NCBI GenBank assembly: GCA_902798705.1
Contig: CADBXS010000026.1
Coordinates: forward strand, 6,120 to 40,906
Direction: 5' to 3'
Origin: an uncultured Bacteroidales bacterium
GTDB taxonomy: Bacteria > Bacteroidota > Bacteroidia > Bacteroidales > Bacteroidaceae
Length of the DNA stretch: 34,787 bases
The position numbers and the translations under genes were made by a program. This document shows positions 7,487 through 16,329 of this stretch, piece by piece; the stretch's first letter is position 1; each line of letters begins with the position of its first letter. A model generated the notes under the pieces. That model saw only the letters and a list, made by a program, of their open reading frames with translations, searched no databases and was not told the DNA's origin.

Positions 7487-10400
7487 ATGAAACCTTTTAG
7501 AATCAGCGTAATTCTTAGCATACTTTCTATCTTATGCGTCAATAGCTTTGCGCAGGGGGTGATTTCATTCACTTCCGATAACGGACTTTCCAACACCTGC
7601 ATTCGATCTTTCTACGAAGACAGTCGGCACAACGTGTGGATTTGCACCACCAACGGACTCAACCGCTACGATGGCGCAAAAATCAACGTCTATTCGCAGG
7701 ACGCGCCCGAAAACTATGCCATGAGAAGCAACTATGCGACCGACGTGGTGGAAATCAACCCACAGACCATACTCATTGGTTTGGATACCGATGGAATGCA
7801 AATCCTCAATGTGAAGACCAATCGCCTATACTTTGTTCCCCTCATCAATCCAGCGGGAGATACCATCCAAGCCCACATCTCTACCCTCTCGCGCATGCAC
7901 AACGGAAATATCTATGCCATCACAGCTGGATATGGTGTGTATGAACTGAAGAAGAGCAACAACGTCAAGGATGGCGTGCAACAATACCATGCTACATACG
8001 ACCAAGGGCTTAGTCAGCATGGCCACATGCGCCAGATACTGAACGACAGCAAGAATCGCATCTGGTTGCTTTCCCACAATTCTGTAAACCTTCTGGACAA
8101 GAACCAAAAACTGCTTCAGTCCATCGATATTCAAGGCAACGCCACAAAAATCTGTGAGAGCTCGTCAGGAAAAATCTATGTCAGTACCGAGCGCGACGGA
8201 CTTTTCGTTTATGATGAATCGACACGCCAATTCAGTCGTGTACCATCAGTTGACAACAACTTCTTCATCTCCAACATCCGAAGCGACAACAAGGGACATA
8301 TTTACCTCTGCACCGATGGCAACGGACTGCAAGTGTATGATGAACAGACAGGACAGACCACGCTCAGCAGCATCAAGGCAAGCGACTATAACCTGGCCGT
8401 ATCGAACGTGAAGGATTTCCTTATCGACTATAGTGGTAACAAATGGGTAGGCGTTTATTGGAAAGGTGTCATCGTCCAGCCAAACAACACCTCTCACTTC
8501 GAATACATTGGACGTCGCTCAGCACTACGCAACACTATTGGCACCAACTGCGTCACCGCTCTCCTGCCCGATTCCGAGAACAATTCATTATGGGTGTGTA
8601 CCGACAACTGCGGAATCTACCACATCAATGCCGATGGTACACAATCCGAACACTACAAGGCACCGCAAGCAAGCGGAGTGCAGAACTACATTCCTACGCC
8701 TAACGTACCACCAACGATTTTAGGCATTCTCAAGGATTCTGAAGGGCAGTTGTGGTTGGGCGGTTCATTGGGCAAATTGTCATTGATGAATCCAGTCACC
8801 CACCAATGCCGTGCCTTCGGTGACGTGGTACCTGATGGTGAAGCGATTCATCATGTATATGCCCTTGCAGAAGACAAATACAAGACGGTGTGGATGTGCA
8901 CCAACGGCGACTTTCTCTATGGCTACAACTTGGTGACGAAGCAACTCGTTCACTACCACAACGGAACGAACGACCCAGAACTCAACATCATCCACAACTC
9001 CTACATCTCAGGCATCCTCATCAAAGACAACATGATGTACCTTGCCACGAGCGACGGTATGGAAGTGCTGACCATCACTGGCGCTAACAGACTGAGATGG
9101 GAGAAGAAAATACTTGGACGCATCAACGTATCCCAAATCACTTGCGACGACAACACCATTTGGGCATCGACCAATGCTGGCTTGGCAAAAGTCAACAGCA
9201 TCGACTTGAGCAGCAACTTATTCTCCACTGCCGACGGACTACCATCCAACAAGGTTTGCAGTGCTGAAATCGATGTCAAACACAAAGTTTGGATTTCAAC
9301 ACTCAATGGTATGGCTTGTCTCAACCCTGCCGACAACAGCATCCGCGTGTTCCGTGTGGGCGACGGTATTCAGGGAAACGAATTCACTTCGCAAGCTCAT
9401 GCTTCAATGAATGGCAACATCTATTTTGGCGGTATCAACGGCATCACCTATTTCAATCCGAAGCACGTGGATTCGGATGCCGAAACCTCTCCACTCGAAC
9501 TGCGCTTCACAGGATTCTACGTGAACAACCACCTGGTGAATGTAGGTGAAAAGTCGGGACACTACGTCATTCTGGACAATTGGATTGACTCAGTGAAATG
9601 TGCCGACTTATGCCATAACGACCGCACCTTTGCCCTCGAATTCACATCGATGCTCATCGGTGGACAGCAAGTCAGATATTATTATAAGGTGAACAATGGG
9701 GAATGGCAGCAAGTGCCTCCAGGTCAGAGCTTTATTGCATTCAACAGTATGCAAGTGGGAACTTACCGCATCACCGTTCGTGCGGAAAGTTTCAACCAGG
9801 AATCCGAAGAAAAACAATTCGTCGTGCAGATTCATCCTGCATGGTACGCATCCATTTGGGCAAAGCTCATCTATGCCCTCATCCTCTTAGCTATTGCCTA
9901 TTTCCTCTATCAGCAATATCGTGAGCGTGAAAAGGCACGCAAAATCCTTGCACGACACAAGCAGGAAGAAGAACTCAACGAGGCACGAATGCAGTTCTTC
10001 ATGAACATCAGTCATGAAATCCGAACACCTATGACGCTCATCACTTCTCCATTGGAGAAACTGATGAAGAACGACAGCGATACGGAACGACATCGCTCCT
10101 ACTCCATCATCTATCTCAACGCTCAACGCATCCTCCGACTCATCAACCAGCTGATGGATGCAAGGAAAATCGAGAAAGGACAGTTCCAACTCTCTTACAG
10201 CAGAACCGACCTCGTTCCGTTCCTGCAAAATCTGCATGAGCTATTCAATGCAACTGCACAGCAACGTAACATCTCCATGCAGTTCCTGCATGAGGGAATC
10301 GACAGATTTCCAGTCTGCATTGACACGCAGAATTTCGATAAAGTCATCATGAATCTGCTGTCCAATGCGCTCAAGTTCACACCCGACAATGGGAAAATCA

Positions 10401-11548
10401 CCATGGACCTCAGCAGTACCGACAGCAATCATTTCACGCTGAAAGTGACAGACACCGGCATCGGAATACCACACGAAGACCGAAACCGAGTGTTCGACCG
10501 CTTCTATTCTGACACGTACAACAACGGATATGTGGGAACAGGCATTGGTCTCAACCTCACGAAGATGCTTATCGAACTGCACAAAGGTACCATCTCCGTG
10601 AGTGACAATCCAAAAGGACAAGGTACACAGTTCACAATTGAAATGCCAACTGCATTAGACAAGAGTGAAGAAACTGCTATCGATTCACAAGAGACACAAG
10701 CTCTTGCCGAAGTGCTTGACACTCAACTACCTGTGGAAAACGCAGAAGAGAAAAACGCTTCGAAGTACAAGCATGTACTCATCGTGGAAGATGATGCACA
10801 AATCCGCCAGTACGTACATAGTGAATTGTCTGCCGACTACACCGTCACCGAATGTGCGAACGGACAAGAGGCATGGGAATTTGTGCAGCAGAATCCAAAG
10901 AAAGTGGATATCATCGTGAGCGATGTGATGATGCCGAAGATGGATGGCACTCAACTATGTAAATTAGTGAAGAGCAACTTCTTAACCAACCACATCCCTG
11001 TAATCCTCCTCACAGCAAAGAGCGATGACAAAGATCGCATCGAAGGACTCTCCATCGGCGTGGATGCCTACCTCACCAAACCTTTCAACATGGAAGTATT
11101 ACGCTCCACCATCAGCAATCTACTCCACTCACGTCATGTGCTCCAAGGCAAGTTCAAGACCGAACAGCAGACCGAAGAACAAATTGACGATGTGGAAGTG
11201 CAATCGGCAGACGAACACCTCATGGAACGTGTCATGAAAGTGGTGAACGAGAACTTATCAAATACAGAGCTGAACATCGAGTTCATTGCCGACAAGGTGG
11301 GCATTTCACGTGTGCACTTCCACCGCAAAATCAAAGACCTCACAGGTCAGACACCAGGAAATTTCCTGCGTAGCATCCGCATGAAGCAAGCAGCCAAACT
11401 CCTTGCTTCCAAGCACCTCGACATCACCGACGTCAGCATGGCAACTGGATTCAAATCCATATCTACTTTCTCCACCAGCTTCAAACAAGTATATGGCATG
11501 ACGCCAAGCGAATATATGAAGCGTCACGAAAATGATAACAAGGATTGA
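7487..11548 (+). CDS. Hybrid two-component system sensor/regulator (HTCS)
   Basis: 1353 residues joining sensor kinase and transcription factor in one chain. Order: signal peptide (1-22); periplasmic two-propeller sensor with repeated Reg_prop motifs such as DSRHNVWICTTNGLNRYDG (to about 680); Y_Y_Y domain (about 700-775); one membrane helix (LIYALILLAIAYFLYQQY, about 791-808); HisKA with MNISHEIRTPM, phospho-acceptor His843; HATPase with NLLSNALKFTPDNG (about 955) and GTGIGLNL; receiver domain with SDVMMPKMDG, Asp1146; and a C-terminal AraC-type helix-turn-helix (about 1250-1353). Such proteins bind an oligosaccharide in the periplasm and activate nearby glycan-utilisation genes. The surrounding hemicellulose genes suggest a xylan-type ligand, but that is inference. 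The 3' end forms a long hairpin (see 11533-11573). Confidence 0.95.
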   Translation: MKPFRISVILSILSILCVNSFAQGVISFTSDNGLSNTCIRSFYEDSRHNVWICTTNGLNRYDGAKINVYSQDAPENYAMRSNYATDVVEINPQTILIGLDTDGMQILNVKTNRLYFVPLINPAGDTIQAHISTLSRMHNGNIYAITAGYGVYELKKSNNVKDGVQQYHATYDQGLSQHGHMRQILNDSKNRIWLLSHNSVNLLDKNQKLLQSIDIQGNATKICESSSGKIYVSTERDGLFVYDESTRQFSRVPSVDNNFFISNIRSDNKGHIYLCTDGNGLQVYDEQTGQTTLSSIKASDYNLAVSNVKDFLIDYSGNKWVGVYWKGVIVQPNNTSHFEYIGRRSALRNTIGTNCVTALLPDSENNSLWVCTDNCGIYHINADGTQSEHYKAPQASGVQNYIPTPNVPPTILGILKDSEGQLWLGGSLGKLSLMNPVTHQCRAFGDVVPDGEAIHHVYALAEDKYKTVWMCTNGDFLYGYNLVTKQLVHYHNGTNDPELNIIHNSYISGILIKDNMMYLATSDGMEVLTITGANRLRWEKKILGRINVSQITCDDNTIWASTNAGLAKVNSIDLSSNLFSTADGLPSNKVCSAEIDVKHKVWISTLNGMACLNPADNSIRVFRVGDGIQGNEFTSQAHASMNGNIYFGGINGITYFNPKHVDSDAETSPLELRFTGFYVNNHLVNVGEKSGHYVILDNWIDSVKCADLCHNDRTFALEFTSMLIGGQQVRYYYKVNNGEWQQVPPGQSFIAFNSMQVGTYRITVRAESFNQESEEKQFVVQIHPAWYASIWAKLIYALILLAIAYFLYQQYREREKARKILARHKQEEELNEARMQFFMNISHEIRTPMTLITSPLEKLMKNDSDTERHRSYSIIYLNAQRILRLINQLMDARKIEKGQFQLSYSRTDLVPFLQNLHELFNATAQQRNISMQFLHEGIDRFPVCIDTQNFDKVIMNLLSNALKFTPDNGKITMDLSSTDSNHFTLKVTDTGIGIPHEDRNRVFDRFYSDTYNNGYVGTGIGLNLTKMLIELHKGTISVSDNPKGQGTQFTIEMPTALDKSEETAIDSQETQALAEVLDTQLPVENAEEKNASKYKHVLIVEDDAQIRQYVHSELSADYTVTECANGQEAWEFVQQNPKKVDIIVSDVMMPKMDGTQLCKLVKSNFLTNHIPVILLTAKSDDKDRIEGLSIGVDAYLTKPFNMEVLRSTISNLLHSRHVLQGKFKTEQQTEEQIDDVEVQSADEHLMERVMKVVNENLSNTELNIEFIADKVGISRVHFHRKIKDLTGQTPGNFLRSIRMKQAAKLLASKHLDITDVSMATGFKSISTFSTSFKQVYGMTPSEYMKRHENDNKD

Positions 11549-11573
11549 TGGAATGCATCAATCCTTGTTATCA
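11533..11573 (+). terminator. 18-bp perfect hairpin across the HTCS stop codon
   Basis: TGATAACAAGGATTGATG (11533-11550) pairs perfectly with CATCAATCCTTGTTATCA (11556-11573) around a 5-nt loop. The TGA stop lies inside the left arm, so the last codons are part of the stem. No T-run follows on the plus strand, so it is an atypical terminator or an mRNA 3'-end stabiliser. It also faces the convergent SDR gene. Confidence 0.55.
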
Positions 11574-11601
11574 AAGTAAAAAGGTATTCCCACCTCTTCC
11601 C

Positions 11602-11637
11602 ATTATTCCCATTAATCTCATTATTCCCATTAATTCC
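11602..11637. repeat. Two copies of an 18-bp tandem repeat
   Basis: ATTATTCCCATTAAT plus three bases is repeated at 11602-11619 and 11620-11637, running into the 3' end of the SDR gene. Further TTCCCA motifs flank it, and an inverted relative (GGGAATGAATGGGAA) lies at about 19688-19702 after the GH95-GH43 gene. A degenerate intergenic minisatellite. Confidence 0.5.
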
Positions 11638-12370
11638 CATCCCTTGTGTGAATCGGCAGTCTTCTCCAAAGGGCATTAGGAAGAAGTTTCCATAATGGTA
11701 CGAGAAGCCGATATCGCCAATCGAGAACAAGAACATGACGTTTGCGCAGAAGAGCTTTGTAGATTTGCTGTGCGGCTTTCTCCGGTTGAATAAGCATCGG
11801 ATAATGATGGGAATCGTTCAAAAGAGCTGTATTAACGAAACCAGGACGAATATCCGTAAAGCGAATAGGCAAATGTCGCATATTCGCCTGTTGTTCTAAA
11901 GCCTGGATATAGCAATTCTGAAATGCCTTTGTTGCACTATAAGACGGTGCAGCACCCAATCCCTTTGTCCCTGCTATACTCGAAATGCAAGCAATATGTC
12001 CACCTTCAGGACGAGAAGCAAAATAGCGAAAAGCAGTTCCAATACATTGTATAAATCCGAGTACGTTAGTACGGAGGGTTGCCTCTTCAATCGTAGCATC
12101 GAGTTTCCAGTTCTGCTTACCAATGCCAGAAGAATGAAAATAAAGGTCTATGCCTCCTAATTCTTCTATAAGCGACATGATTTTTTGTGGAGCATCATCT
12201 GCAGTGACATCAATAGCCGAAATTTTCACTTGTTGAGGATAAGCGCTTTGTAAAACCATAAGTGGCTGTGTACGACGAGCAGCCAAACCTAATGTATGTC
12301 CGTCCTGAAGCATGAGCTTTGCTAATTCAAAGCCCATACCTGAAGATGCACCTATAATAAGAACTTTCAT
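11630..12370 (-). CDS. Short-chain dehydrogenase/reductase (SDR) family protein
   Basis: 246 residues with a Rossmann fold. The cofactor loop GASSGMG (7-13) is at the extreme N-terminus, AARR at 30-33 suggests NADP(H), and the catalytic set is Asn102, Ser131 and Tyr144/Lys148 in YSATK. RPGFVNT is the usual loop after the active site. No signal peptide, so cytoplasmic. The C-terminal stretch (VLVLDWRYRLLVPLWKLLP) is hydrophobic and basic and may touch the membrane. Substrate unknown; related SDRs are often annotated as sugar or acyl reductases, with no firm basis. Convergent with the HTCS gene (81-nt gap). A 22-bp repeat array occupies its upstream region. Confidence 0.88.
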   Translation of the reverse strand: MKVLIIGASSGMGFELAKLMLQDGHTLGLAARRTQPLMVLQSAYPQQVKISAIDVTADDAPQKIMSLIEELGGIDLYFHSSGIGKQNWKLDATIEEATLRTNVLGFIQCIGTAFRYFASRPEGGHIACISSIAGTKGLGAAPSYSATKAFQNCYIQALEQQANMRHLPIRFTDIRPGFVNTALLNDSHHYPMLIQPEKAAQQIYKALLRKRHVLVLDWRYRLLVPLWKLLPNALWRRLPIHTRDGN

Positions 12371-12378
12371 AAGGAATG

Positions 12379-12488
12379 AAGAATGGGAATGTACTGAAAT
12401 AACTATGGGGAAGCACTATAACAACTATGGGGATATACAGGATAAACTATGGGACAGTACTAAAACAAATATGGGGTTTTAGAAGTGT
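12379..12488. repeat. Five-unit degenerate 22-bp tandem repeat
   Basis: The phrase AACTATGGGG starts at 12401, 12423 and (as AACTATGGGA) 12445, with AAATATGGGG at 12467: exactly 22 bp each time. A more diverged unit at 12379 matches the 12445 unit at 16 of 22 positions, including GTACT. The array fills the gap between the SDR start codon and the terminator at 12500-12530, so it is the SDR upstream region or leader. A near -7 box (CATATTTG on the minus strand, 12473-12466) overlaps the last unit. Confidence 0.75.
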
Positions 12489-12499
12489 AAGTAAGAAAA

Positions 12500-12530
12500 A
12501 TGGCGGTTGTAGATTAACCACAACCGCCAT
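12500..12530 (-). terminator. Intrinsic terminator after the 35-residue peptide gene
   Basis: ATGGCGGTTGT (12500-12510) pairs with ACAACCGCCAT (12520-12530) around a 9-nt loop. On the minus strand the stem is followed by TTTTTC. It begins 33 nt after the peptide stop codon and ends the transcript that starts at the 516-residue protein gene. Confidence 0.85.
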
Positions 12531-12563
12531 CATTATTTAATGAATAAGTCTAAAATCGTAGAA

Positions 12564-12671
12564 TTAATACTGATAAGTAGTTGTATCACTACCATCAATT
12601 TTCCATGACTGGCAGAAGCTCTCTGGCATCTGTACATTTGTGCACTCTGGTGCGATATATGCTTTCTTCAT
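12564..12671 (-). CDS. Short peptide, MKK-A-Y-I-A-P type (35 residues)
   Basis: ATG at 12671 opens a 35-residue frame starting MKKAYIAPECTNVQMPE, with Cys10 and Cys20 and a Ser/Thr/Tyr-rich end (DTTTYQY). I do not recognise a family. Support for it being real: it lies 75 nt downstream of the 516-residue secreted protein on the same strand with no terminator between them, and a perfect intrinsic terminator follows its stop. Its opening matches the 62-residue peptide at 20109 (MKKKNYVSPCTK): MKK, Tyr, then Pro followed within two residues by Cys. Short MKK-x-Y-x-x-P peptides are, from memory, common and mostly uncharacterised in Bacteroidales. It has no obvious signal peptide. Confidence 0.65.
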   Translation of the reverse strand: MKKAYIAPECTNVQMPESFCQSWKIDGSDTTTYQY

Positions 12672-12746
12672 AATTTCTAATTATTTGTTTTTGAAGTTTG
12701 TTAATGAATAAATGACTAAAAGGAATTCTTAATTCAGTAAGTGAAA

Positions 12747-14297
12747 TTACTTAACAAGAACCTTCTTGCCGTTTACAATGTAAAGACCATTTGTTGGGTT
12801 CTCTACGCGACGACCAGAGAGATCATAAACGTTCTTTACAGTGTTCTGAGCGTTGATAACGTCGATAGCGTCAACAAGCTTGTCACCAAAGTTCAACTTG
12901 ATACCAGCAGAAGTAGGAACTTGTGTCATATCAAGGTATGCACGGTTGCTGCGGAGATACTTAATATTCTCACCAGGATAGAAGCCAAGCCAATCCGCAT
13001 TAGCTGTACTAGTACCAAAACCAAAGAGATACATAGTTGCAGGATCATAAGCAGCCTGTTCCTTTCTATCACTATCTGCGAAACTTGCATCATCAGAATG
13101 AGATACGATACCGAGCTTAGTGTTGAGGATGATAGTACCAACAAGGAGATTTCCTTCTTTTGGAGCAGCCTGATCCTCATCAACAACTGGAACAAGAACT
13201 GTTTGTTTCTGATCCTTAGCAGGAGACTCAATAATTACAGGAGTACCAGCAGGAACAGTACCTTCGAGCAATTCCATATTTAGTTCTGTGCCCTCAGCAT
13301 TTGTTGAAGAAGCAAACCAAACCTTTACGTCTGGGTTAAGATTGGAAACTGTAAATGGAAAATCAACATAGAGTGTCTGATAGAATCCAGGAGCTTGGTT
13401 ATAGTCACCACGGTCATAACGAGCACCATCGTTCAAACCGAAGATGTTACCTTCTTCTGCAAGTTCTTCGATAGCCCAAAGAGAGTTTGGACAATTTGGA
13501 ACCTTCTTACCAAAACCATCAGCATCAATCACGATAACGTTGTTAATTGGATCAGCGTATTCATAGCTAACTGTGAAAGCACCAATATCACCAGCCACTT
13601 CTGCATTGTACTCTTCATCACCAAGGATACCAGCAGCATCAGTGAAATAGAGACGATCAACATTCTTCAAACCTGCCATGTATGGCTTGCCCGTACGAGG
13701 ATCAACAGGAATACCTACCTTAAAAGCAAAGTTCTCCAACTGAATCTTCAAAGTAGCATCAGCCTTTTCATAAGCCTCGTAAATAGCGGGGCCAAAACCT
13801 TCGAAAGTAGAAATCAGATAGTATTCACCACCATTTGGAGTAGCAACACCTGAAGGAATGATAGAGATAGCTGGGTCAGTTTTAGCTGGGTCAACGCCAA
13901 GAGACACAAGAGCAGCCATCATACCACCATAGTTCTCGTTGCTAAGGAGAGAAGTGAACTGGCAACCGAGGTCGAGACCATTCTGACCCTCAGTGATGTG
14001 GAAAATAGTACCAGGATCGTTCAAAGTCTCTTCGTAAGTATTAACCATCTCAAGAGCAGGGGCAGTGTTGAAAATCCTAATTTGATCAGGAGTGAAAGTA
14101 GTGTCGAGCACCTTACCGAAAGTCTTCAGATAACGACCAGAAGCGTTCTTCAGACGGTAGTAGCCTTCACCATCGTAGTTACTAATCTGAGTGTCAACAG
14201 CAGCCTGAGGATTAATCTCCTCAGTGTTAACATCGTCTGCAAAGCATGCTGCACTAAATGCAAACATAGCTGAAAGCAAAATTGTAAATTTCTTCAT
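12747..14297 (-). CDS. Secreted protein with NGKK C-terminal tail (516 residues)
   Basis: Signal peptide KKFTILLSAMFAFSAACFA with cleavage before DDVNTEE. The body has no domain I recognise. It opens with a segment suggestive of a beta-trefoil-like fold (GYYRLKNASGRYLKTFG), then mixed beta-rich sequence, poor in Cys and rich in Asp/Asn. The end, VYDLSGRRV then GLYIVNGKKVLVK, is the same tail as in the proteins at 1453-4797 and 20359-23001 and resembles a short secretion/sorting domain. Probably exported and anchored or released at the surface. First gene of a two-gene unit with the 35-residue peptide. Codon use is like its neighbours. Confidence 0.8.
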   Translation of the reverse strand: MKKFTILLSAMFAFSAACFADDVNTEEINPQAAVDTQISNYDGEGYYRLKNASGRYLKTFGKVLDTTFTPDQIRIFNTAPALEMVNTYEETLNDPGTIFHITEGQNGLDLGCQFTSLLSNENYGGMMAALVSLGVDPAKTDPAISIIPSGVATPNGGEYYLISTFEGFGPAIYEAYEKADATLKIQLENFAFKVGIPVDPRTGKPYMAGLKNVDRLYFTDAAGILGDEEYNAEVAGDIGAFTVSYEYADPINNVIVIDADGFGKKVPNCPNSLWAIEELAEEGNIFGLNDGARYDRGDYNQAPGFYQTLYVDFPFTVSNLNPDVKVWFASSTNAEGTELNMELLEGTVPAGTPVIIESPAKDQKQTVLVPVVDEDQAAPKEGNLLVGTIILNTKLGIVSHSDDASFADSDRKEQAAYDPATMYLFGFGTSTANADWLGFYPGENIKYLRSNRAYLDMTQVPTSAGIKLNFGDKLVDAIDVINAQNTVKNVYDLSGRRVENPTNGLYIVNGKKVLVK

Positions 14298-14698
14298 GTT
14301 AATAAAAATTTTAAAATTAATAAAAAGAAGTTATTTAAAAAAGTTATAAAATCGATTTTTCAAATTATCTCCAGGGGTATTTGACTACTCTCGGGTTTAA
14401 ATATTACAGTATTTTATTTCATTCGTTGTGCTTTATCAGTCCGAATTTTGTTGCAAATATACGAATAAATTCTTTACACAAAATATTTTTGATATTTTTT
14501 TTTAGTAAAAAAACAAAAAAATGAAGATTTTTTGATAAAATGCATTGTTTTAATGCTATTTTACTTCATTGAACATATTTTCTATTTTTTTGGCGGATTG
14601 ATAGGGGCATATTATTATATAAATAAGGTATAAGAGAGAAATGGTAAGAAAGGGATGAATTTGGGAGTCGCTACCATTTTCTAATCTTCACTCTTCAA
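14298..14698. other. AT-rich gap with one promoter and a weak hairpin
   Basis: No gene is visible. The minus-strand promoter at 14454-14461 serves the 516-residue protein and implies a leader of about 150 nt. AAATGGTA (14639-14646) and TACCATTT (14672-14679) are inverted arms 25 nt apart, about 20 nt past the esterase stop, and may act as a weak terminator for that minus-strand gene. The rest is long A/T runs. Confidence 0.45.
14454..14461 (-). promoter_or_regulatory. Promoter -7 element of the 516-residue protein gene
   Basis: TATATTTG on the minus strand fits TAnnTTTG. TTTG at 14482-14479 lies 17 bp upstream, slightly closer than the usual 19-21. The leader to the ATG at 14297 is about 150 nt. 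Confidence 0.55.
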
Positions 14699-16105
14699 TT
14701 ATCTTTTTTCCTTACCCGTGAGGGCTTGATAGATGATGTCGGCAAGTTGGAGGGCACCGGCATCGTTCGGATGGATGCCGTCGCCTTGGATTTGCTTGCC
14801 ATCGTTGTTCTTGAAGAGCGAGTGAAGGTCGATGACTGAAAGTTTGTTTTTCTTCGCCACCTTTCGAATTTCAGGAATCACCTCATTGGTGATGACTGAA
14901 TCGGTGATGGTCCACTGCGTCTTAAAAGCAGGGATTGGAGTACAAAGGTAGATGGTTGGTTTCGATGGCAATGCACGCAGTGCGTCAATCATCTGCTGAT
15001 AGTTCTTCTGGAACTCATCCTTATAAGCCCAATTTGCTGTCTTTGAATCGTTTGTACCAAGTTTGATGATAACAATATTCGGATTGAAAGCGAGAGCATC
15101 TCGCCATGCCAATTCATTCATATAAGGATGGTCACCTTTATTCAATAATGTGCGAGCACCCACTCCGAAGTTCTTCACAGAATAGCCGTTGCCCAACTTC
15201 TGCTGAAGACGAGCAGGATAGCCGTGGGTGTCGGCAGCATAAATGCCCGAACCGTCGGTGATGGAATTGCCAATACAAGCTACACGGATAGCATCTTTCT
15301 TAGGCGAAGGCAGGTTTTCGAGCCAAGTGGAGAGTTCAGACTCCATCAACGAATGGTACTTGAAATTGGTACGCGAACCCCATCCATGTCCACCCGAAGG
15401 ATAGGTATAGAGCGCACAGTAGTTGCCTTGGTTCACCATGGCATTGTAGTAGGCAACGCCATTGGTTGGCGGAGGCACAACACCATCGTCACTGGAAAGC
15501 ATGATAACACATGGAGGCGTAAGATGACGGCGAACCGCATTGAAATTGGAATATTCCTTCACCAAATTCTTGTCCGAACGCTGCTCACCAAGGAATCCCA
15601 CGCAAGAGCCCTTGTGCGATTCGCGCTCATTCATAGAAACGACGGGATAGAAAAGAATCGTGAAGTTAGGGCGAACTGCAGCATCGGCATGGGTACTGAC
15701 GGTGGAAGCGAGGTGTCCACCTGCCGACGAGCCCATGATTCCGATGTCGTAAGGATTCAGATTCCAGACATTTGCACTGTCTCGAAGCGTTTGAATGGCA
15801 TGGAAGGCGTCGCCCATCGGAATATTGCGGTCGCCATTGGGCATACGGTATTTCAGCACTGCCAAAGCAATGCCCCGAGAATTGAAGAACGGAGCCCAGT
15901 CGTAGCCTTCATGATCCATGGCAAGATGTGAATAGCCACCACCTGGACAGCACACCACTGCACGGCCCGTTGGGTTCTGAGGCAGAAACACCGTGATTTC
16001 CGACTTACCATCCGCGGAATTGGGAAGCACAAATTTGAGCGCTGTTTGTGCCATGCATACGCCTGCGACAAAAAGCAAACTGAGAAATAGGGATAAACGC
16101 TTCAT
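14699..16105 (-). CDS. Two-domain carbohydrate esterase (alpha/beta-hydrolase plus SGNH hydrolase)
   Basis: 468 residues from ATG 16105; the frame stays open to 16216, but the downstream Met is followed at once by a signal peptide (KRLSLFLSLLFVAGVCMAQ). Domain 1 (about 22-265) is an alpha/beta-hydrolase: oxyanion loop PGGGYSH, nucleophile Ser127 in GSSAGG, acid at Asp206/207 and His240 in SGGHGWG. Domain 2 (about 272-465) is an SGNH/GDSL esterase with all four blocks: GNSIT (Ser281), Gly315, GTND (Asn352) and DGIHPND (Asp442, His445). Both active sites look intact. Most likely removes acetyl groups from plant hemicellulose in the periplasm, possibly at two positions or from polymer and oligomer. 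Divergent from the GH95-GH43 gene. Confidence 0.85.
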   Translation of the reverse strand: MKRLSLFLSLLFVAGVCMAQTALKFVLPNSADGKSEITVFLPQNPTGRAVVCCPGGGYSHLAMDHEGYDWAPFFNSRGIALAVLKYRMPNGDRNIPMGDAFHAIQTLRDSANVWNLNPYDIGIMGSSAGGHLASTVSTHADAAVRPNFTILFYPVVSMNERESHKGSCVGFLGEQRSDKNLVKEYSNFNAVRRHLTPPCVIMLSSDDGVVPPPTNGVAYYNAMVNQGNYCALYTYPSGGHGWGSRTNFKYHSLMESELSTWLENLPSPKKDAIRVACIGNSITDGSGIYAADTHGYPARLQQKLGNGYSVKNFGVGARTLLNKGDHPYMNELAWRDALAFNPNIVIIKLGTNDSKTANWAYKDEFQKNYQQMIDALRALPSKPTIYLCTPIPAFKTQWTITDSVITNEVIPEIRKVAKKNKLSVIDLHSLFKNNDGKQIQGDGIHPNDAGALQLADIIYQALTGKEKR

Positions 16106-16199
16106 GAAATCGTAAAAGTTAATAGTTAATCGAATACTATAGAGGCTATAGGAGCTAAAAGCTATTTTCAATTGCAAAGGTGCAAAAAAATGCGGAAAT

Positions 16200-16216
16200 G
16201 TGCAAATATTTTGCAC
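16200..16216. promoter_or_regulatory. 17-bp palindrome in the esterase/GH95 divergent region
   Basis: GTGCAAA-TAT-TTTGCAC is a perfect palindrome with 7-bp arms. Its minus strand contains AATATTTG, one base from a TAnnTTTG -7 box for the esterase gene. It lies 37 bp before the -33 box of the GH95-GH43 gene. A likely operator or overlapping promoter for the divergent pair; the TGCAAA phrase also recurs singly at about 16175-16190. Confidence 0.5.
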
Positions 16217-16252
16217 GTTGAAACAAAAATGAAAAGAGTCGTTACATTATTT

Positions 16253-16285
16253 TTTGGAAGGATGATGGTTTTTGTGTTAAATTTG
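16253..16285 (+). promoter_or_regulatory. Promoter of the GH95-GH43 gene
   Basis: TTTG (16253-16256), a 21-bp spacer and TAAATTTG (16278-16285) match the Bacteroidota promoter consensus. The start codon follows 44 nt later. Confidence 0.7.
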
Positions 16286-16329
16286 CGGAGATTATAGGAA
16301 CAATAACGAAAACTCTAACGATAACATTT

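Noticed and set aside
12379..12488. CRISPR array
   Set aside because: The 22-bp units are contiguous and degenerate with no unique spacers, and no cas gene is present.
16105..16216. Longer start for the double esterase
   Set aside because: The extra 37 residues precede a complete signal peptide and run through the likely promoter region.
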